Source: Pseudomonas arsenicoxydans (GTDB taxonomy: Bacteria > Pseudomonadota > Gammaproteobacteria > Pseudomonadales > Pseudomonadaceae). Taken from it: 64,000 nucleotides of DNA. The position numbers and the translations under genes were made by a program. The notes under the pieces were generated by a model that worked only from the letters and a program-made list of their open reading frames with translations, was not told where the DNA came from and did not search any database. This document shows, piece by piece, positions 27,042 through 35,703 of the stretch (within the stretch, counting starts at the first letter, position 1; every line of letters begins with the position of its first letter). Where the stretch lies: contig NZ_RCZE01000002.1 of assembly GCF_006438915.1 (NCBI RefSeq), forward strand, positions 437,144-501,143. The letters are read 5' to 3'.

Positions 27042-27773
27042 ATGAACGATCTCCAGGCCCTGCGCCCCGACGACACCCAACCCACGCCGTTGTACCTGCA
27101 ACTGGCGCGCAATCTGGAAGCGGCCATCCATGCCGGCCAGTGGAAGGCTGAACAAGCCATGCCGTCAGAGCGCAGCCTCAGCGAAACGCTCGGCATCTCC
27201 CGTGTCACCGCACGCAAGGCGTTAGAGGTGTTATTCGATCAAGGCCTGATTCGCCGCAACCAGGGTTCCGGCACGTTCATCACCCCACGTCTGGAACAAC
27301 CGCTGTCGCGCCTCTCGGGCTTCAGCGAAATGCTGCGACTCAAGGGCTTCGTTCCGGGGTCGCAATGGCTGGAACGGGAAATCACCCCGCCAACCCACGA
27401 AGAATTGATCCGCCTCGGCCTCTCGCCGAACGACAAGGTCGCGAGGCTCAAACGCCTGCGCAAAGCCGACGACACCGTGATGGCGATCGAGATGAGCACC
27501 CTGCCCGCCTCGATCATTCCCAAGCCGCAAGCCGTGGGCGACTCCCTCTACGAATACCTCGACGGCATCGGCAAACCGGTCGTGCGCGCACTGCAACACA
27601 TCCAGGCGATCAACGCCTCGGACGAGTTCGCCGCCCTGGTCGGCATCGCCCCCGGCACCGCCATGTTGCTGATGACCCGGGTCGGTTATCTGGAAGACAA
27701 CACGCCCATCGAAGTCACCGACACCTATTGCCGCAACGACTACTACGACTTTGTTGCAGAGCTTCGCCGCTAA
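27042..27773 (+). CDS. nagR: GntR/HutC-family regulator of the nag operon
   Basis: The 243-residue protein has an N-terminal winged helix (about 15-85: PLYLQLARNLEAAIHAGQW, then MPSERSLSETLGISRVTARK, the GntR helix-turn-helix) and a C-terminal UTRA effector domain (about 100-240: LSRLSGFSEMLRLKGF, then VTDTYCRNDYYDF). HutC-type regulators in nag operons sense amino-sugar phosphates and repress until bound. It is the first gene of the operon, 17 bases before nagA, and would control its own promoter. The start at 27042 (MNDLQALRPDD) follows the family; a GTG at 26979 lies within the promoter and was rejected. Confidence 0.9.
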   Translation: MNDLQALRPDDTQPTPLYLQLARNLEAAIHAGQWKAEQAMPSERSLSETLGISRVTARKALEVLFDQGLIRRNQGSGTFITPRLEQPLSRLSGFSEMLRLKGFVPGSQWLEREITPPTHEELIRLGLSPNDKVARLKRLRKADDTVMAIEMSTLPASIIPKPQAVGDSLYEYLDGIGKPVVRALQHIQAINASDEFAALVGIAPGTAMLLMTRVGYLEDNTPIEVTDTYCRNDYYDFVAELRR

Positions 27774-27790
27774 GCACCAGGAAAACGATC

Positions 27791-28897
27791 ATGACCGAAG
27801 ACAACATCCTCACCGCCCACGGCTGGGTTCGCGGCCGGCTGATTCACGAACACGGCAAAGTCGTGTCGATCGAAGGCGTGCCCTGCGATCCGGCGGACAA
27901 TGACCTGCCTTATCTGCTGCCGGGTTTCATCGACCTGCACGTTCACGGCGGCGGTGGCAAAGACATCATGGAAGGCGCAACGGCCTTCGAGACCATCACC
28001 CGAACCCACGTGCGCTTCGGTACGACGTCGCTGCTGGCGACCACCATGACCGCGCCGAGCGAAGAGATTTCCAGCGTACTCAAAGCGGTCGGCGAGTTCT
28101 GCGAGACCCGCCCCAAAGGCAGCGCCCGGGTACTCGGCGTGCACCTCGAAGGCCCGTACATCAACCCCGGCAAACTCGGCGCACAACCGAACTTCGCGCA
28201 CACCGCGTTGATGGCCGAAGTCGAGGAATACCTGGCGCTGGCGCCGATCCGTGTGATCACCATCGCCCCGGAAATCGCCGGCCATGATGCCTTGATCCGC
28301 ACCCTCAGCGCTCGCGGCGTGCGCATGCAGATCGGCCATACCCTCGGCAGCTACGAGGAAGGCGTCGCGGCGCTGGCGGCCGGTGCAAGCAGTTTCACTC
28401 ACCTCTACAACGCCATGAGCCCGCTGCATCATCGCGAGCCGGGCATCGTCGGCGCAGCACTGGCCCACGCCAAATACGCCGAGCTGATTCCGGACCTGCT
28501 GCACGTACACCCCGGCGCCATCCGCGTGGCCCTGCGCGCGATCCCGTGCCTGTACTGCGTCACCGACTCCACCGCCGCCGCCGGCATGCCCGACGGTGAG
28601 TACAAGCTCGGCAGCCACACCGTGACCAAATGCCTGGGCGGCGTGCGCTTGCCCGACGGCACGCTGGCCGGCAGCACCCTGACCATGGATCAAGCGTTGC
28701 GCAATCTGGTGAAGATCGGTTTGCCGATTGCCGAGGCCTCGCAACGTCTTTCGCAATTCCCCGCCGATTACCTCGGCCTTGAAGAACGCGGGCGCCTCAC
28801 ACCGGGCAGCTGGGCCGACTGCGTGCGGCTGGATCGCTCTCTCACACTGACCGCCGTCATGGTCGAAGGAGAAGACATTGACTTCAAAAATGCTTGA
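27791..28897 (+). CDS. nagA: N-acetylglucosamine-6-phosphate deacetylase
   Basis: NagA removes acetate from GlcNAc-6-phosphate to give glucosamine 6-phosphate. The 368-residue amidohydrolase shows the expected metal and catalytic residues: PGFIDLHVHGGGGKD, GVHLEGPYINPGKLG, QIGHTLGSYEEG, FTHLYNAMSPLHHREPG, and VTDSTAAAGMPDGEY with the catalytic Asp. The start at 27791 has AGGAAAA upstream and follows nagR by 17 bases; a long upstream in-frame extension to 27365 overlaps nagR and is not real. The 3' end overlaps the next gene by 20 bases. Confidence 0.96.
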   Translation: MTEDNILTAHGWVRGRLIHEHGKVVSIEGVPCDPADNDLPYLLPGFIDLHVHGGGGKDIMEGATAFETITRTHVRFGTTSLLATTMTAPSEEISSVLKAVGEFCETRPKGSARVLGVHLEGPYINPGKLGAQPNFAHTALMAEVEEYLALAPIRVITIAPEIAGHDALIRTLSARGVRMQIGHTLGSYEEGVAALAAGASSFTHLYNAMSPLHHREPGIVGAALAHAKYAELIPDLLHVHPGAIRVALRAIPCLYCVTDSTAAAGMPDGEYKLGSHTVTKCLGGVRLPDGTLAGSTLTMDQALRNLVKIGLPIAEASQRLSQFPADYLGLEERGRLTPGSWADCVRLDRSLTLTAVMVEGEDIDFKNA

Positions 28898-29900
28898 AGA
28901 GGCGCTGTCCTCGTTCGAGGCCGTGCAGGCCCAATTGCAAAAGCTCGATCCGCCGATGATCGAGATCGCCGGACGCCTGCGCCGCCAGCCACCGCAAGTG
29001 GTGATGACTGTCGCCCGTGGCAGCTCCGACCATGCCGCCAGTTACTTCGCCTACCTGACCATGCAACTGCTGGGCATTCCGGTGGCGTCGTTGCCGATGT
29101 CGGTGGTGACCATGCAGCAAGCGCCATTAAAGGTCAGCGGCCAGGTGGCGTTTGCCTTCTCGCAGTCCGGGCAAAGTCCGGATCTGGTGAACAGCCTGCG
29201 CCTGCTGCGCAAGCGTGGCGCCTTGAGCATTTCCATGGTCAATGCCGAAGGTTCACCACTGGAGGCGGCATGTGAATTCAGCCTGCCGTTGTTGGCAGGC
29301 ACCGAAAGCAGTGTCGCCGCGACCAAGAGTTTTATCGCCACGCTCAGCGCCAGCGCCCGTCTGATCGCGCACTGGAACGAAGACCTGGAAATGCTCGAAG
29401 CCGGCAACGCCCTGCCGGAAGGTCTGCGTGACGCCGCGCAACAGGATTGGAGCGTGGCCATCGACGCCCTACGCGATTGCCAACGCCTGATGGTGATCGG
29501 TCGCGGCGCCGGGTTCGCCATCGCCCAGGAAGCGGCGCTGAAATTCAAGGAAACCTCGGCGATTCAGGCGGAAGCGTTCAGCAGCGCCGAAGTCCGCCAC
29601 GGCCCGATGGCCTTGATCGACGAAAATTATCCACTGCTGATCTTCGCCCCACGCGGTGCCGAGCAGTCCGGCCTGTTGAGCCTGGCCGCCGACATGCGTC
29701 AACGCGGTGCCCGCGTATTGCTGGCCGCGCCCGATGACATTGCCGAACGCGACCTCACCCTGACCCGCGCCGCACACCCGGCCCTTGATCCGATCCTGGC
29801 GATCCAGAGTTTCTACGTCATGGCCGCCGGCTTGGCTGTGGCCCGTGGCATGGACCCGGACCAACCGCGTCATCTGAGCAAAGTCACGCGCACCCATTGA
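28878..29900 (+). CDS. nagB: Glucosamine-6-phosphate deaminase, SIS-domain type (NagB-II)
   Basis: The 340-residue protein has two sugar-isomerase (SIS) domains: about 35-165 (VVMTVARGSSDHAASYFAYL, AFSQSGQSPDLVNSLRLLRK) and about 205-330 (LMVIGRGAGFAIAQEAALKF, AEVRHGPMALID). It resembles the isomerase half of GlmS without the glutaminase. In nag operons this form deaminates glucosamine 6-phosphate to fructose 6-phosphate, replacing classical NagB, which is absent here. The start is TTG at 28878, six bases after AAGGAG; the first ATG, at 28890, is too far from that site. It overlaps nagA by 20 bases. Confidence 0.9.
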   Translation: MTSKMLEEALSSFEAVQAQLQKLDPPMIEIAGRLRRQPPQVVMTVARGSSDHAASYFAYLTMQLLGIPVASLPMSVVTMQQAPLKVSGQVAFAFSQSGQSPDLVNSLRLLRKRGALSISMVNAEGSPLEAACEFSLPLLAGTESSVAATKSFIATLSASARLIAHWNEDLEMLEAGNALPEGLRDAAQQDWSVAIDALRDCQRLMVIGRGAGFAIAQEAALKFKETSAIQAEAFSSAEVRHGPMALIDENYPLLIFAPRGAEQSGLLSLAADMRQRGARVLLAAPDDIAERDLTLTRAAHPALDPILAIQSFYVMAAGLAVARGMDPDQPRHLSKVTRTH

Positions 29901-29935
29901 TCCGAATCGTCATTATTTATTCATGAGACCGAGCC

Positions 29936-32452
29936 ATGCATAACAACAATAAAGAGCTGACCCTCAGCGCCCCGCTCAGCGGCCCGGTGCTCACGCTCGC
30001 CAAGGTCCCGGACCCGGTGTTCGCCAGCGGCGCCATGGGCGACGGGATCGCCATCGACCCACTGAACGACACCCTTCATGCCCCTTGCGCCGGCGTCATC
30101 GTCCACGTCGCCAGAACCGGGCACGCGATTACCTTGCGCGCCGACAACGGCGCCGAACTGCTGCTGCATCTGGGCCTCGACACAGTCGAGTTGCAGGGCG
30201 AAGGCTTCTCGATGCTGGTCAAGGAAGGCGCGCGGGTAAGCAATGGCCAGCCGCTGTTGCGCTATGACCTGGACAAGGTTGCGCAGCAGTGCAAAAGCCT
30301 GGTCAGCCTGATGATCCTGACCAATAGCGGGGATTTTCAAGCGCGGCCGATCACCCTCAAATCGGTCAAGGTCGGCGAGCCGTTGCTGCACATTATTCGC
30401 CGACAGGCGACCGGCGCGCAGGTCGAAACCGACGCCTCGGGTATCGAAGTTCACGGACATGTTCACGTCGCCTTTCGCGGCGGTTTACACGCGCGCCCTG
30501 CGGCGCTGATTCGTCAGACCGCGCAAGGTTTCAAAAGCAAATCGCAGCTGCATTTCGGCGGTAAATCGGCGACCTGTGACAGCTTGATCGGATTAATGGG
30601 CCTGGCGATCGGCGAGCAGGACGAAGTTCAAGTCAGTTGCCAGGGCGCGGACGCCGAAGCGGCGTTGCAAGCTTTGTTGACCACACTGTCCACCGCCCTG
30701 GCTGAGGACACCCACGCCGCCGCGCCAACGCCGATTGCCCAACGCAATCGCCCCGCCGAAGCGGGAGTGTTGCACGGTGTTTGTGCCGCGCCGGGCCTAT
30801 TGGGTGGGCCACTGTTTCGATTGAACGCCATCAGCCTGCCGGTTGATGCCGGCGGTCATGATTCCGAGCAACAACGGCATGCGCTCGATACCGCGCTGAC
30901 CCTCGTGCGCAGCGAAATCGCCCACACCCTGGCCCAGGCCAAAAAGCACAAGAACACCGACGAAGAAGCGATTTTTGCAGCGCACTTGGCGCTGCTGGAA
31001 GATCCGGCACTGCTGGTCGCTGCGAACGTGTCCATCGACCAAGGCATCGCCGCGACCCACGCCTGGAGCCAATCAATCGACGCCCAGTGCGAAGTCCTGC
31101 AACAACTCGGCAGCCCGTTGCTGGCCGAGCGCGCCAATGATCTGCGCGACCTCAAACAACGCGTGTTGCGCGCCTTGCTCGGCGAAGCCTGGCATTACGA
31201 CGTGCCGGCGGGCGCCATTGTCGCGGCGCAGGAACTGACCCCGTCCGACCTGTTGCAACTCAGCCAGCAAGGTGTCGCCGGGTTGTGCATGGCCGAGGGC
31301 GGAGCGACGTCCCACGTGGCGATTCTGGCGCGCGGCAAAGGCTTGCCTTGCATGGTTGCACTGGGTTCGACGCTGCTGAACCTTGAGCAAGGTCAATCGG
31401 TGGTGCTGGACGCTGATGGTGGTCGTCTCGAACTGGCACCGACCGCCGAACGCCTGGCCAATGTGCATCAGGCGCAACTCGATCAACAGAAACGTCGCGC
31501 GCTTCAACAATCTCAAGCACACACCCGCGCACTGACACTCGATGGCTTGCACATCGAGGTGGCCGCCAATGTCGCCTCCAGCGCTGAAGCGGTCGACGCG
31601 CTGGCTAACGGCGCCGATGGCATCGGTCTGCTGCGCACCGAGTTTCTGTTCGTGGATCGCAACACCGCGCCGGATGAACAGGAACAGCGCCTCGCCTACC
31701 AGGCCGTGCTCGATGCGATGGGCGACAAATCGGTGATCATCCGCACCATCGACGTCGGCGGCGACAAGCAACTCGACTACCTGCCCCTGCCGGCCGAGGC
31801 CAATCCGGTGCTTGGCTTGCGCGGCATTCGCCTGGCTCAAGTGCGCCCGGAACTGCTCGATCAGCAACTGCGCGCACTGCTGCACGTCAGCCCGCTGTCG
31901 CGCTGCCGGATTCTTTTGCCGATGGTCACCGAGGTCGACGAACTGCTGCACATTCGCAAGCGCCTCGAGGCGTTGTGCTCTGAACTCGGCGTGAGTGAAC
32001 GCCCGGAGTTGGGCGTGATGATCGAAGTTCCGGCCGCCGCATTAATGGCCGAGCACTTGGCCGAACACGCAGACTTTCTGTCCATCGGCACCAACGACTT
32101 GTCGCAATACACCCTGGCCATGGACCGCGACCACGCGGGCCTCGCTTCACGCGTCGACGCCATGCACCCGGCGCTGCTGCGATTGATCGCCCAAACCTGC
32201 GCGGGTGCGGCGGTGCATAACCGCTGGGTTGGCGTCTGCGGTGCACTCGCCTCCGACCCGCTGGCGACGCCTGTGTTGATCGGCCTGGGCGTCAGCGAGT
32301 TATCGGTGAGCCCGGTGCAAATCGGCGAAATCAAAGACCGCGTGCGCCACCTCGACGCCGCGCAATGCCGACGCATCAGCCACGGCCTGCTCAAGCTGAG
32401 CAGCGCCGGCGCAGTGCGTCACGCCTGTCATCAGCATTGGCCTCTGAGCTGA
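29936..32452 (+). CDS. nagF: PTS phosphotransferase fusion EIIA(Glc-type)-HPr-EI (NagF)
   Basis: The 838-residue protein carries phosphate from PEP to NagE. Domains in order: EIIA of the Crr type (about 5-150, phospho-His78 in ELLLHLGLDTVEL with partner His63 in RTGHAITLR); HPr (about 170-255, phospho-His185 in RGGLHARPAALI); enzyme I (about 275-838, phospho-His460 in AEGGATSHVAILARGKG, PEP-binding GIGLLRTEFLF, VIRTIDVGGDKQLDYL). One polypeptide thus holds every soluble step of the PTS for this sugar. It is 35 bases after nagB and 32 bases before nagE. Pseudomonads use such fused PTS proteins for N-acetylglucosamine and fructose only. Confidence 0.95.
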   Translation: MHNNNKELTLSAPLSGPVLTLAKVPDPVFASGAMGDGIAIDPLNDTLHAPCAGVIVHVARTGHAITLRADNGAELLLHLGLDTVELQGEGFSMLVKEGARVSNGQPLLRYDLDKVAQQCKSLVSLMILTNSGDFQARPITLKSVKVGEPLLHIIRRQATGAQVETDASGIEVHGHVHVAFRGGLHARPAALIRQTAQGFKSKSQLHFGGKSATCDSLIGLMGLAIGEQDEVQVSCQGADAEAALQALLTTLSTALAEDTHAAAPTPIAQRNRPAEAGVLHGVCAAPGLLGGPLFRLNAISLPVDAGGHDSEQQRHALDTALTLVRSEIAHTLAQAKKHKNTDEEAIFAAHLALLEDPALLVAANVSIDQGIAATHAWSQSIDAQCEVLQQLGSPLLAERANDLRDLKQRVLRALLGEAWHYDVPAGAIVAAQELTPSDLLQLSQQGVAGLCMAEGGATSHVAILARGKGLPCMVALGSTLLNLEQGQSVVLDADGGRLELAPTAERLANVHQAQLDQQKRRALQQSQAHTRALTLDGLHIEVAANVASSAEAVDALANGADGIGLLRTEFLFVDRNTAPDEQEQRLAYQAVLDAMGDKSVIIRTIDVGGDKQLDYLPLPAEANPVLGLRGIRLAQVRPELLDQQLRALLHVSPLSRCRILLPMVTEVDELLHIRKRLEALCSELGVSERPELGVMIEVPAAALMAEHLAEHADFLSIGTNDLSQYTLAMDRDHAGLASRVDAMHPALLRLIAQTCAGAAVHNRWVGVCGALASDPLATPVLIGLGVSELSVSPVQIGEIKDRVRHLDAAQCRRISHGLLKLSSAGAVRHACHQHWPLS

Positions 32453-32484
32453 ACAACTACAACAAGAATCCAGGGAGCTACGCC

Positions 32485-34200
32485 ATGTACCAATACTTCA
32501 TCGAAGGCCTGCAACGCCTCGGCCGCGCACTGATGCTGCCGATCGCGATCCTGCCGATTGCCGGATTGCTGCTGCGCCTGGGCGACACCGATTTGCTGAA
32601 CATCGCGATCATCCACGACGCCGGCCAGGTGATCTTCGCCAACCTGGCGATGATCTTCGCCATCGGCATTGCGGTTGGGTTCGCCAAGGACAACAACGGC
32701 ACCGCAGGCCTTGCCGGGGTGATTGGTTACCTGGTGATGATCTCCACCCTCAAGGTGCTGGATGCAAGCATCAACATGGGCATGCTCGCCGGGATCGTCA
32801 GTGGCTTGATGGCCGGCGCGCTGTACAACCGCTTCAAAGACATCAAGCTGCCGGAGTACTTGGCGTTCTTTGGCGGTCGGCGCTTTGTGCCGATTGTCAC
32901 CGGGTTTGCCGCTGTCGGCCTGGGGGTGATCTTCGGCTTGATCTGGCCCCCGATCCAGCAAGGCATCAACAGCTTCGGCACCTTGATGATGGAGAGCGGC
33001 AGCTTCGGCGCTTTCGTCTTCGGCGTGTTCAACCGCCTGCTGATCGTCACCGGCCTGCACCACATCCTCAACAACATGGCGTGGTTCGTCTTCGGCAACT
33101 TCACCGACCCGACCACGGGCGCCATGGTCACTGGCGACCTGTCACGCTACTTCGCCGGTGACCCGAAAGGCGGCCAGTTCATGACCGGCATGTTCCCGAT
33201 GATGATTTTCGGCCTGCCGGCCGCCTGCCTGGCGATGTACCGCAACGCGCTGCCGGAACGGCGCAAGGTCATGGGCGGGATCTTCCTGTCGATGGCCCTG
33301 ACATCGTTTCTGACCGGCGTGACCGAGCCGATCGAATTCGCCTTCATGTTCCTCGCACCATTTCTGTATTTGCTGCATGCGCTGTTGACGGGGTTGTCGA
33401 TGGCGATCACCAACGCGCTGAACATCCACCTTGGGTTCACGTTCTCTGGCGGCTTCATCGACATGATTCTTGGCTGGGGAAAATCCACCAATGGCTGGTT
33501 GGTGATTCCGGTGGGGTTGGCGTATGCGGTGATCTACTACGTGGTGTTTGATTTCTGTATCCGTCGTTTCAACCTCAAGACGCCGGGGCGTGAAGAGGTT
33601 GTTTCTGGTGAGAAGGTTGTCGTCGCGGAAAATGAACGCGCCGGGGCCTACATCAAGGCACTGGGCGGTGCGGCCAACTTGATCACCGTGGGTGCATGCA
33701 CCACGCGGTTGCGCCTGGACATGGTGGATCGCAGCAAGGCCAACGATGCCGAGTTGAAAGCGCTGGGGGCGATGGCGGTTGTGCGTCCAGGTAAAGGTGG
33801 GAGTTTGCAGGTGGTGGTCGGGCCGATGGCGGACAGCATTGCTGATGAGATTCGCCTGGCAATGCCGGCACTGGGGCGGGCGATTGTGTCCTCTCCTCCT
33901 GCTGTTATCGATGCCCCTGCACCCGCTGCTGTGGCGACTTCAGAGGCGCAGCAATGGCTGAATGCCTTGGGCGGCGGAGACAATGTATTGCAGATGGACT
34001 GCATCGCCATGACCCGGATTCGGTTGGTGCTGGCGGATGGCAAGGCGTTGTCAGAATGTGATTTGAAGGCGCTTGGGTGTCAGGGTGTTAGTCAGCTGGA
34101 AGGTGGTGTTTGGCACCTGCTGATTGGTGACAAGGCATCGAGTTTGAGTAATGCGCTGGAGGTGTTGGTGAATCGTAGTGAGGTGAGTGCGAAGGTCTGA
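32485..34200 (+). CDS. nagE: N-acetylglucosamine PTS permease EIIC-EIIB (NagE)
   Basis: The 571-residue inner-membrane protein has an EIIC domain (about 1-365; MYQYFIEGLQRLGRALMLPI, TGVTEPIEFAFMFLAPFLY is the substrate-site region) and a first EIIB domain (about 385-460) with phospho-Cys405 in TVGACTTRLRLDM. A second EIIB-like domain follows (about 488-565): WLNALGGGDNVLQMDCIAMT then RIRLVLADG, in which the phospho-cysteine position is Ala508, so it is probably inactive. The start at 32485 has GGGAG upstream. It is the last nag gene. Codon use in the final part is visibly less GC-rich at third positions than in the EIIC part. Confidence 0.94.
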   Translation: MYQYFIEGLQRLGRALMLPIAILPIAGLLLRLGDTDLLNIAIIHDAGQVIFANLAMIFAIGIAVGFAKDNNGTAGLAGVIGYLVMISTLKVLDASINMGMLAGIVSGLMAGALYNRFKDIKLPEYLAFFGGRRFVPIVTGFAAVGLGVIFGLIWPPIQQGINSFGTLMMESGSFGAFVFGVFNRLLIVTGLHHILNNMAWFVFGNFTDPTTGAMVTGDLSRYFAGDPKGGQFMTGMFPMMIFGLPAACLAMYRNALPERRKVMGGIFLSMALTSFLTGVTEPIEFAFMFLAPFLYLLHALLTGLSMAITNALNIHLGFTFSGGFIDMILGWGKSTNGWLVIPVGLAYAVIYYVVFDFCIRRFNLKTPGREEVVSGEKVVVAENERAGAYIKALGGAANLITVGACTTRLRLDMVDRSKANDAELKALGAMAVVRPGKGGSLQVVVGPMADSIADEIRLAMPALGRAIVSSPPAVIDAPAPAAVATSEAQQWLNALGGGDNVLQMDCIAMTRIRLVLADGKALSECDLKALGCQGVSQLEGGVWHLLIGDKASSLSNALEVLVNRSEVSAKV

Positions 34201-34222
34201 ATCGATGGCGCCTGGCAGTCCG

Positions 34223-34301
34223 TCATCGCGAGCTTGCTCGCGATGAGGCCCTAAGTAACGCCTGGGACTCAACACCCGCAGACCATGACCGGCCCTGCGG
34301 G
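34223..34301 (+). repeat. Short REP-like palindrome and hairpin after nagE
   Basis: TCATCGCGAG-CTTG-CTCGCGATGA (34223-34246) is a perfect 10-base-pair hairpin, a single REP-like unit. A second pair, CCCGCAG (34275-34281) and CTGCGGG (34295-34301), is followed by CTTGTTCATTT and could be a weak terminator of the nag transcript. Confidence 0.5.
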
Positions 34302-34350
34302 CTTGTTCATTTCAACTACCCCAGCAGATCGGGATGCCGCCCACTTAGGC

Positions 34351-34803
34351 TCAAGCAGACGTTGCGCGCTGCTCTGCCTCGTAATGCCGAGTCTGGAATG
34401 GCATGAGAGCTTGAGCCTTCAGGCCGAGGCCTTCATTCAGCCCCCAAGAAACGGCAAGTACATCACGGCGCCTACGAAGGGGTACGACTGCATAGGGCGC
34501 CTCCCCTTGCTTGGAAGTCGAGTACGCAAAAAGCTCAAGAGCATTGAGGGTTTCCAACACGCGGCTATCGGACACGCACGCAAAACGAGTAAACCGTTCG
34601 AGTAAATAGCCTGCACGCCGAACTTCTACCTCATCAGTGTGGCAGTTCAAAAAAGCAGTTACTTCACTCTCAAGATTCAAACCAGAGTACCAAACAGCTT
34701 TGGCAGCGTTGACCAGCGCAGCGTCGTCTGCTTGATTCAAAGGTTTTTTGACCAAGGTGTCCAAAGCGGATGAGAGGACGTGGCCGCTATGTGGCGTCGC
34801 CAT
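34351..34803 (-). CDS. Unrecognised 150-residue partner of the nucleotidyltransferase
   Basis: I do not recognise this protein. From the ATG at 34803 it reads MATPHSGHVLSSALDTLVKK and appears largely alpha-helical with no signal peptide, membrane segment or metal motif; RAGYLLERFTRFACVSDSRV and VPLRRRRDVLAVSWGLNEGL are its most distinctive stretches, with a basic RRRR cluster in the C-terminal third. Its start lies inside the 3' end of the nucleotidyltransferase gene (17-base overlap), so the two are made together. Base composition is more AT-rich than the flanking core genes. By position it may be the antidote or accessory subunit of the nucleotidyltransferase; that is inference only. An in-frame start at 34881 is possible but would overlap far more. 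Confidence 0.65.
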   Translation of the reverse strand: MATPHSGHVLSSALDTLVKKPLNQADDAALVNAAKAVWYSGLNLESEVTAFLNCHTDEVEVRRAGYLLERFTRFACVSDSRVLETLNALELFAYSTSKQGEAPYAVVPLRRRRDVLAVSWGLNEGLGLKAQALMPFQTRHYEAEQRATSA

Positions 34804-35425
34804 CTGTAGTCTCCAGGTAATCTTGCAAGATATTGGTGAGAACGGTGGTGGGTGGCTCTTTGTTGCCAACATATACATCAATTGCCTGCATTGCCAGACG
34901 ACGGAGTTCCGTCGTCAGTACGAAACCCGCACGGAGCAGCGCTATGACGTCGCCAACATCCTGCTCTGTCGCTCTACCCAGTTTGGATATTGCAATGTCC
35001 ACAGGAGCAGCAATATGGACATGCAGCGGTGACGCTAAGGAGAAATCTGCAAGGGGAAGACTACGCTCCCAGTAGTCTTCATGAATGGGACCGAAGCTGG
35101 TGTTGTATTGAAGGTCGTAGTTCAGCTCCATCAACCGACCGGATTGCTCATCAACGAATTGTTCAGGTACTTCTGCGAGCAAGGTCTGTAGGTGAAGACC
35201 CTGTGGGAGGTTTGCATAATAGATCTCAGCGTCAACATCAGTTGACACGCGGTGATGGGTGTAGAGGTGAACTGCGCACCCTCCGAACACGATTATCTTG
35301 AACGCCCCTGGCTCTGCGCACTCAGCGACTAGTTCTAATTCGACGGATTTGAACATCGAAATCAGCGCCTGCCCAAGCGAGCTGTTCGAATTAATCCTGG
35401 GAGTAATTATGTCCGGCAATTCCAT
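34787..35425 (-). CDS. Nucleotidyltransferase-fold protein (DUF6036-like)
   Basis: The 212-residue protein has the minimal nucleotidyltransferase pattern: IIVFGGCAVHLYTHHRVSTD continuing VDAEIYY, with the Gly48-Gly49 pair and the Asp63-x-Asp65 metal-binding carboxylates. APVDIAISKLGRATEQDVGD near residues 160-180 matches the helix (SKL...D) of DUF6036/AbiEii-type transferases. Relatives occur in toxin-antitoxin and abortive-infection loci, where they add nucleotides to tRNA or proteins, but also elsewhere. It is cytoplasmic. It overlaps its downstream partner gene by 17 bases and has lower GC than the nag and pur genes around it, so it was probably acquired as a cassette. The exact family and the direction of any toxicity are unknown. 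Confidence 0.78.
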   Translation of the reverse strand: MELPDIITPRINSNSSLGQALISMFKSVELELVAECAEPGAFKIIVFGGCAVHLYTHHRVSTDVDAEIYYANLPQGLHLQTLLAEVPEQFVDEQSGRLMELNYDLQYNTSFGPIHEDYWERSLPLADFSLASPLHVHIAAPVDIAISKLGRATEQDVGDVIALLRAGFVLTTELRRLAMQAIDVYVGNKEPPTTVLTNILQDYLETTDGDAT

Positions 35426-35447
35426 CTTTGAACCTCAAGTGGATTGA

Positions 35448-35603
35448 AGTGTTTGTGATGGACAAAGGCTGGACTTGGCACTTCCGACGGACAACCTGAA
35501 AAGGCTGTCTGATTTTTCCTCAAGCGACGTAGCCATTGCCGCAAGAATGGGTATCCACACATCGATGAAAATGGACGGAGATCCGGCCGTCATTACCTTC
35601 TAG
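35448..35603 (+). pseudogene. Possible C-terminal remnant of a lost gene
   Basis: Between a TGA at 35445 and a TAG at 35601 the plus strand is open and reads as plausible protein (LALPTDNLKRLSDFSSSDVA, then IAARMGIHTSMKMDGDP), yet has no start codon with a ribosome site near its beginning. A small inverted repeat (CAGCTCC/GGAGCTG) follows just after the stop. It looks like the tail of a protein whose front part was deleted when the nucleotidyltransferase cassette arrived. The family is not recognised. The other bases of the 278-base gap hold only the terminator listed next. Confidence 0.3.
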
Positions 35604-35655
35604 CCAGCTCCACAGTCGGAGCTGTGTACATCAGTTCAAATCTCGAACAATAAAA

Positions 35656-35681
35656 AACCCGCTGATCTTCATCAGCGGGTT
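35656..35681 (-). terminator. Terminator downstream of the NIF3-like gene
   Basis: AACCCGCTGAT-CTTC-ATCAGCGGGTT is a perfect 11-base-pair stem. On the minus strand it is followed by TTTTTA, ending the purL/NIF3-like transcripts. It may also stop plus-strand readthrough, with a poorer T-tract. Confidence 0.85.
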
Positions 35682-35703
35682 CCTCATTTCAGCAGCCAGA
35701 AGA

